Below, piece after piece: positions 6,125 through 6,513 of a stretch of DNA of 6,513 nt. The stretch is from JBFHRB01 sp041591915 (lineage in GTDB: Bacteria > Actinomycetota > Nitriliruptoria > Nitriliruptorales > Nitriliruptoraceae). The notes below the pieces were generated by a model. That model saw nothing but the letters and a program-made list of their open reading frames with translations, was not told where the DNA came from and did no database searches. Location of the stretch: contig JBFHRB010000191.1 in NCBI GenBank assembly GCA_041591915.1, forward strand, positions 1 through 6,513, given 5' to 3'. The translations under genes were made by a program, and so were the position numbers. Numbering within the stretch: position 1 is the first letter of the stretch; the number at the start of each line of letters is the position of its first letter.

Positions 6125-6513
6125 ATGGCGAAGAAATCACACGAACTCGGCGTCACGCCCATGAGCGAGGACGTCTCCGCTTGGTACAACGAACTCGTCC
6201 TCAAGGCCGAGCTCGCTGACCGCGGACCGTCCAAGGGCTCGATGATCATCCGGCCGTACGGCTACCGGATGTGGGAGCTCCTGCAGTCCCAGCTCGACCA
6301 GCGCTTCAAGGACACCGGTCACCAGAACGCCTACTTCCCGCTCTTCATCCCCGAGAGCTACCTCAAGCGCGAGGCCGAGCACGTCGAGGGCTTCAGCCCC
6401 GAGCTCGCGGTCGTCACCCACGCGGGCGGCAAGGACCTCGAGGAGCCGCTGGTCGTCCGCCCGACGTCCGAGACGGTCATCGGCGAGACCTTCGCCAAGT
6501 GGATCTCGTCCTA
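6125..6513 (+). CDS. proS: Prolyl-tRNA synthetase, archaeal/eukaryotic-like type (3' end outside window)
   Basis: Class II aminoacyl-tRNA synthetase that charges tRNA-Pro with proline using ATP in the cytoplasm. The 129 complete residues visible are the N-terminal part of the catalytic domain. They include GSMIIRPYGYRMWELLQ (38-54), the motif-1 region with FKDTGHQNAYFPLFIPESYL (61-80), then EAEHVEGFSPELAVVTHAGG (83-102) and RPTSETVIGETF (112-123), the start of motif 2. The sequence around EHVEGFSPE and VVTHAGG marks the ProS type 3 (archaeal/eukaryotic-like) form, not the longer bacterial form with an inserted editing domain. The ATG at 6125 starts MAKKSHELGVTPMSEDVSAW, as expected for this type. 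It follows the lipoprotein gene by 63 bases with a hairpin between them, so it probably has its own promoter. The right edge cuts the gene mid-codon. Confidence 0.95.
   Translation, partial: MAKKSHELGVTPMSEDVSAWYNELVLKAELADRGPSKGSMIIRPYGYRMWELLQSQLDQRFKDTGHQNAYFPLFIPESYLKREAEHVEGFSPELAVVTHAGGKDLEEPLVVRPTSETVIGETFAKWISS

Noticed and set aside
5344..6249. Minus-strand open frame of 301 codons opposite DUF1330, the lipoprotein and proS
   Set aside because: Ser/Arg/Pro-rich with no motif, overlaps three better genes on the plus strand.

Overview
The window is a GC-rich (roughly 70 %) bacterial chromosomal segment, densely packed, with short intergenic gaps and GTG as well as ATG starts. The GTPase subfamily at the left edge, the small Cys-rich protein and the overall codon bias suggest a high-GC actinobacterium, possibly a deep lineage, but no marker here fixes the taxon. 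There are seven genes and no tRNA, rRNA, insertion sequence, CRISPR array or phage gene.

Layout. Position 1 to 1416 (+) is the 3' part of a membrane-anchored YfjP-type GTPase. It converges on a minus-strand group across a perfect 11-bp inverted repeat (1424-1463). The minus-strand group, in order of transcription, is a 53-residue Cys-rich small protein (5140 to 4979), an FeS-BCP-type (PhrB-like) photolyase (4837 to 3338) and a secreted neutral-ceramidase-like hydrolase (3217 to 1484). At 5141-5198 a 58-bp divergent intergenic region separates this group from a plus-strand pair: a DUF1330 protein (5199-5615) and an uncharacterised lipoprotein (5612-6061), which overlap by 4 nt. After a hairpin (6067-6092), prolyl-tRNA synthetase (archaeal/eukaryotic-like type) starts at 6125 and runs off the right edge.

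How the genes relate. The content looks like core or lineage-specific housekeeping rather than an island: light-driven DNA repair, lipid or ester hydrolysis outside the cell, GTPase, aminoacylation. The most unusual signals are around 4883-5200. The small protein ending in a CCGN..GEPGC motif is followed, in the same frame and past its TGA stop, by 31 open codons encoding a His/Asp/Glu-alternating tail that ends in a second TGA. The divergent promoter region also carries two -10-like hexamers that share their TA bases. The ceramidase-like protein has most catalytic landmarks of its family but appears to have Trp at one expected metal-ligand position. The photolyase has the four-cysteine iron-sulphur pattern but Phe where the PhrB electron-transfer Trp is expected. 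I see no convincing new multi-gene defence or biosynthetic system.
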